Shown here: positions 59,537-64,000 of the stretch, one piece after another
Numbering within the stretch: the stretch's first letter is position 1
How the letters are laid out: every line of letters begins with the position of its first letter
Origin: Adineta steineri
Taxonomy: Eukaryota > Rotifera > Eurotatoria > Adinetida > Adinetidae
Reading direction: 5' to 3'
DNA length: 64,000 nt
Assembly (NCBI GenBank): GCA_905250115.1
Contig: CAJNOI010000034.1
Coordinates: 45,297 to 109,296, forward strand
Position numbers and translations under genes: made by a program
The notes under the pieces: generated by a model
What the model was told of the DNA's origin: nothing
Seen by the model: only the letters and a program-made list of their open reading frames with translations
Database searches by the model: none

Positions 59537-62500
59537 TTTTTTATTTATAATATTGATTTGTATTAATCAATAATTTACTTGTCTGTTAACTTTTCATTAT
59601 TATTATCAATGAATCGAAATAAATCTTGACACACTTCACTAATTATATATCTTTGTTGATGTTTTTCTATGAATGTACTAAATAATAAATAAATATATAC
59701 ATAGTTAAAAAGAAGAAGAAGAGGAAATGCATTCGATCATAATAATTTTTCAATATTCACACACACTCACACACAAGAGAGAGAAAGAGAAAGATATAAT
59801 CAATGTGTTGAATAGTTGTTATTGCGAGTCTTTTACTACTATGAATTTCTCTTAGTTATAATAATGAAAAGTATGAGTTTTTCTTTTTTTTTCTTCTCTT
59901 ATGTGTTACTAACGCTCATTCCGTGAGTGATTAATGATAAATAAAAAATGAGAAAGAGCTCATTTTTTTTCTGTGATTAAATATGAGAGAAAAGAAAATT
60001 TACCTGCAAAGAAGAAAAAAAAAGGGAAGAAGAAAAATTTTTCTATTGGTTAAACATTATTTTCATCAACCAATGAATAAAAAACAATATTCATACATCT
60101 GTCTGTCATCTTTAACAAAGTAAAGAGAGAAGATTTCCCCAAGCGCAAGCGACACGCAAGGCGACGATCAGTTGGATGTTCTTCTTCTTTTTCTTTTTTT
60201 TTGTTCTATAGAAGTATTATCTTCTCTCTTGCTTTAATTCAATTGAACTCTTATATATTCTTTCGTTTTTTTTTGTTGTCGTGCAATGAGAAAAAATGAT
60301 ATAAATAAGTTAATACTCGTAAGAGCCCATTTAAACAAATGAACGGTGCACAACAAGCATCATCAACTATTCACGTTATATTCCATTCTTCTTTTTTTTT
60401 ATTATTACTTCTCCCTGCATGTTAAATAAAGAATATGTGAATACAAAAGAACGAAGAAGAAGAAGAAGAAGAAAAAAAAACACGACATTTACTACTTCTT
60501 TTTCATCAGGTTTTTCCTTTACATCAATGAAACAAAAAATATATCGAGATGGGAGATAATTTATTGAGTGGTGTGTCTATTAAATTTATAAAAAAAAAAT
60601 ATTAGATTAATTATCTAATAAATGATTAAAATGTTAAGAACATTTTATTTGTATGAATAAGTAGGTCATATGAATATTATTTTACAAGTTAATTATTTTT
60701 TTTTTCAATATGTACTCATCATTCATTTCTCTTTGATCTTATTTACTAGATACTTGTTGAGATGTTAGATTTCCGTTTCTCATTAATTTCAAACACTATT
60801 CTTGTATACTTGCCCTGAAGGCACTTCCATAAACATATGCAGTCGTGTGTAGGTGAAAAAAGCGAATCAATTTTTAATACATTGTTACACATCGAATCGG
60901 AAGAAAAAGGTATATATGTGTGTGTGTGTATTTGACGACTGATGATGTGTTTGCTTGAAGTAAACTAGTTCTGAACTGTTTTTGTTCAAATGAGAAAAAA
61001 GACCAGATGGAACGTTTTCTTTTTCTTTTATAAAAACTATTTGTGATCTTATTTCTGCTTCTTGTCTGTCGCGATGAAAACGATGATGATGATGATAATG
61101 GATGAAACACGCCCTAAACATTCATTCATGTTCGTCACGTCATCAATCGATTTGAAGACTACTATTGCTATGTCTATATGACATTGTCCGTTTGTGAGAG
61201 TATTCTCAGATGACACTTCAGACTATTGCTTATCATAATTGTTCGACCGTATTGATTACTCTTCGGTTTCCTTTTCTATATTTGTCACTCTTTCTGGTAA
61301 TGTTATTGTTATTAAGATAAGACACACATAAGCTTTTCTAACAAGATATATTGACATTCAGTATTAGAGACGGGAGAAAACGAATCAAAAGATTGTACCA
61401 ATCATTTTGTCGGCGAATAGCTTCAAGCAATGGAAAAAAACAAAAAATAACAATTTTGCTTTTCTCGTTTGTCTTTACATTTATTTATGACCACCAGATG
61501 GAAAGAAAAAGAAAATAAAAAAGGAAAATATTCTCATCAATCAATTTACCTGTATTACAATAGATTACAATGATGAGTCCCTCGATGCTTTGTCTTTCTC
61601 GTTCCTTTTTTATTTTTTTTGGTTGTTGTGTTTTTAATTTTGACGTGAAAAAGAATGTGATCTATGTATACATTTCTCAAGAGAACACTAAAAAAAATGG
61701 GATGGATCGAACTGATTCAGTGGATATATTGTATATTGAATGAGATAACAGATGGCTATCGAAAGCAATGACACACCTTGTTTTTACTTAATTTTTTCTT
61801 TGATGTACAACGTTACTCACTAGAAGAAAAAGAAACAGTTATGATTGTTGAGTAGAATTGCTCTTTATTTCTTCGATGGCCATCTGGTAGCTGTGAAACC
61901 ATTTGTCGTGTCACGAAATAGTCTTTCTTTTTTTTCTTGTTTCCATATGGGGAATATGAATATGTTAATGCAATTGATCAGAAAAAAAGTTTAGTTATAG
62001 AAAAAAAGAAAGAAAGAAATGATTTTAATAAATAATCAGATATAATGTATCGATCAAGTCATTTTATTTTATTCACTCAAATAAAAATAATTGACAGTAG
62101 CACAGCATATTATCAAATATCTCATATACTATCTTTCATCAGTATCTAGTTTTCTTTTTTTATTGAAAAATATAATGTACTTTGAGTATATACAAACAAA
62201 AGACTGTACTTTCTTTTGTTTGACTTATTGTATTTAAATTTGAATATAGATACCGTCATTTAATATGTACATTATTAATTCTATTAAATTATGAGCAAAT
62301 TTTTCTTCATCTTCAAATCTAAGTAACCGTTTTCTAATTCATTAATTTTTAAATTTGCCATTAAAGAATAAATGTTATCCGTTAAATTTATTCAACAATT
62401 CTTTAAATATAAATAATTTTAGATATCAACTTGTACAGTAATTAGATATTTTATATAAAATACATCAAGATTCATAATCAACGAATAAAGAAGATACATC

Positions 62501-62548
62501 ACATAACGAAACAAGAGATACAAAAATAAAAAATGTAAATTTGCCATT
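59537..62548. other. Gene-poor upstream region of the POU4 gene
   Basis: Three kilobases between two minus-strand genes, holding the POU4 promoter and the GPCR 3' end. It contains many purine or pyrimidine tracts (GAAGAAGAAGAAGAAG near 60452-60467; CT-rich runs at 60180-60240) and a CA-repeat near 59758-59773. The overlapping frames at 60874-61121 are low-complexity and not convincing. Neural developmental genes often keep large regulatory regions, which would suit this spacing, but no site could be assigned. Confidence 0.45.
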
Positions 62549-63705
62549 TTAAACAGTAGTTGTTTGAGGGCGACCAGCAGGTTTAATGATATCTTGCATT
62601 ATTGGCAATACTTGATTTCGTTGTTTATTACATCTTATTTTATTGATAACGCAAAGAACTTGATCACGAAATCGTTTTGATGCAAGACAATAGCAGTAGA
62701 AAGGACTCTAAAACAGAAAAGAAAATTACTACTTCAATTGACAGATTGGTGATCTTATATCAAAGAAAAACACATTAGGAGTGTTAATGAGTAAATCGAT
62801 ATTTAATTGTGAAAAGGATATGAGTTGTCCTACTCATCACTTACCGCATATATGCCATAAACGTAGATACCAAAAAAATTTGAAATCAACTTTTCTTGTG
62901 CCTGACGATAAGTAGTTTTGGCAACATATGTTGTAGCAAGTGAATAGATTGATGAAATGCCGTAAGGAGCTTGAAACAATAATACGCTACCAATTTGAAA
63001 TAAAGCCATTTTTGTTAATTGCTTTGTCAGACTGGAGAATGAGCGCTGTTCACCTTGTGTTAGAACGTGTAGATGCCGATAAATATGAAAAGCAAGGATA
63101 CTAATCATTAGTATTGGAATAGTCACAGTCAAGATAGAAACCACAAAGTAACTACGATATGATGCATAGATTGTATTTGTGTTTATACACGAATATGTAC
63201 TTCCTATTTTAACAAGATCTTGGAAAATCATTGTTAAGATTTCATGAACAATCCACACCAATCCACAAGCAACGAGTAACAGTCGAGCCCATTTCACACT
63301 ACTTTTTTGGCGCACAACAATAGATCGTGATGTACAGAAAAATATATCAAGAGATTGAAGACAAATAATAGTAAATGAACTAAGACTAATTGTGTTAAGT
63401 ATAACCGTTCGAAGTTTACACCAAACTTGACTTGATAAAGTGAAATCCATTTTGAAACCAAGAGTGAGAATTCGTGTGCTCATGCCAATGAAAACAAAAC
63501 AAAAATCGAGCAATGACCCAACAAGCATATAAAGAGAACAAGCATTGTGTTTGTAATTACCAAGAGTGAGAAACACAACTATGTTGACGAAACTACCTAC
63601 TATGCCAGTTATAAATAAGAATAAACCCAAACTGAGACTTAAATATTGGGAAGCAAGTTGAAATTGAACGGTGAAATCTATAGTAGTACTACTGTTTGAT
63701 GACAT
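62549..63705 (-). CDS. Orphan rhodopsin-like (class A) GPCR
   Basis: Two exons (62845-63705 and 62549-62707) give 339 residues with seven hydrophobic segments. TM1 contains GIVGSFVNIVVFLTL with the class A GxxxN asparagine, and TM2 follows YMLVGSLLDFCFVF. A cysteine at the top of TM3 (VWCKLR) can pair with the one in ECL2 (YSCINT). TM7 ends in SPFYCYCLASKRFRDQV, a modified NPxxY joined across the intron to helix 8. The DRY motif is not present at the end of TM3 (LDIFFCTSRS instead), and TM2 lacks the usual LAxxD. N-glycosylation sites lie at the N-terminus. Such lineage-expanded, chemosensory- or peptide-type receptors are common in rotifers; the ligand is unknown. Confidence 0.88.
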
Positions 63706-64000
63706 TCTTCTACTGAATACGTTTAATTTCTATGAATGATACAAGAACACTACTTTTAATTATGAATCAACCATTTCAAAGACATTCTACGACAGAAGAA
63801 AAAGTCTGTCATTTGCATTCTTGTCAATTAATTCTCTTTAAGCTTTTAGTTGGTTCAACAGGTATGAAAAATAATGCTGCCAAAGGCTTTCATATATAGT
63901 AATATTAATTCTTTTACCTAGATTATGGCCAAACTTTTTTAATAATCTGACTTGTCATCTTCGTAAGAGACATCTTAGAAAATTAATATTTCCGTTCAAA
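63706..64000 (+). other. Possible tiny spliced frame at the window end
   Basis: An ATG at 63762 opens MNQPFQRHSTTEEKVCHLHS and remains open to an ACAG/GTATGA donor at 63861/63862. A 60-nt intron-like stretch ends in TTTTACCTAG at 63921. Joining in phase 1 adds DYGQTFLII and a stop at 63950, giving 42 residues. Intron size and splice signals look right for this genome, but the peptide is short and unrecognised. It lies head-to-head with the GPCR gene and may instead be promoter-side DNA. Confidence 0.25.

Noticed and set aside
60874-61121. Two overlapping minus-strand frames upstream of POU4
   Set aside because: Ser/Arg/His-rich translations of simple CA- and GAT-type repeats that overlap each other; no support as genes.
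1-64000. tRNA, rRNA and CRISPR features
   Set aside because: No B-box-type GGTTCGA motif in a cloverleaf context, no rRNA-like block and no regularly spaced direct repeats were seen on either strand by eye.

Overview
The window is nuclear DNA of a small, compact and very AT-rich animal genome. Coding exons are interrupted by many introns of about 50-65 nt with GT..AG ends, and genes lie a few hundred bases to a few kb apart on both strands. The gene set is metazoan: a POU4 homeodomain factor, a septin, an anoctamin, a DGCR6-type protein, a CUB/LDLa membrane protein and a rhodopsin-like GPCR. The NHL-repeat surface protein, the probably bacterial-like sugar epimerase, the AT bias and the splice acceptors placed just before start codons fit a bdelloid rotifer, Rotaria-like. 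That assignment is inference; no species marker was seen.

Layout. 1-3.4 kb: septin (-). 3.4-7.1 kb: no gene, but a twin-hairpin patch and a foldback repeat. 7.1-11.4 kb: two multi-pass membrane proteins of unknown role, a fossil piece of a kinesin motor, and a spliced single-pass membrane protein. 12.7-17.6 kb: a calcium sensor with an extra tail, a very small spliced gene, and a PAN/EGF/NHL-repeat secreted protein. 19.1-22.5 kb: a PEBP protein, an aerolysin-type beta-pore-forming family protein and a short basic protein. 24.65-25.0 kb: a piggyBac-like miniature element. 25.9-35.3 kb: AGPAT3/4-type acyltransferase (+) and a PX/PH phospholipase D (-), convergent; both lipid enzymes deal with phosphatidic acid. 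38.7-41.7 kb: CUB receptor. 44.4-45.8 kb: MFSD5-like transporter with a pogo/Tigger-like element in its second intron, cut off by a 100-N assembly gap.

47.7-52.1 kb: an intronless AGE/RENBP-type epimerase (+), then RPL13 followed 217 nt later by COX11 (both -). 52.7-58.0 kb: an ANO10 orthologue followed by a DGCR6-like gene (both +). 58.3-59.5 kb: POU4 factor (-) with about 3 kb of gene-poor upstream DNA. 62.5-63.7 kb: an orphan GPCR (-). The last 240 bases hold a possible tiny spliced reading frame.

Exon joins were worked out by hand. For most genes, phase arithmetic and the match to the family agree across each junction. Where they do not (the membrane protein at 8.6-9.7 kb and the 3' end of the PLD gene) the entry says so.
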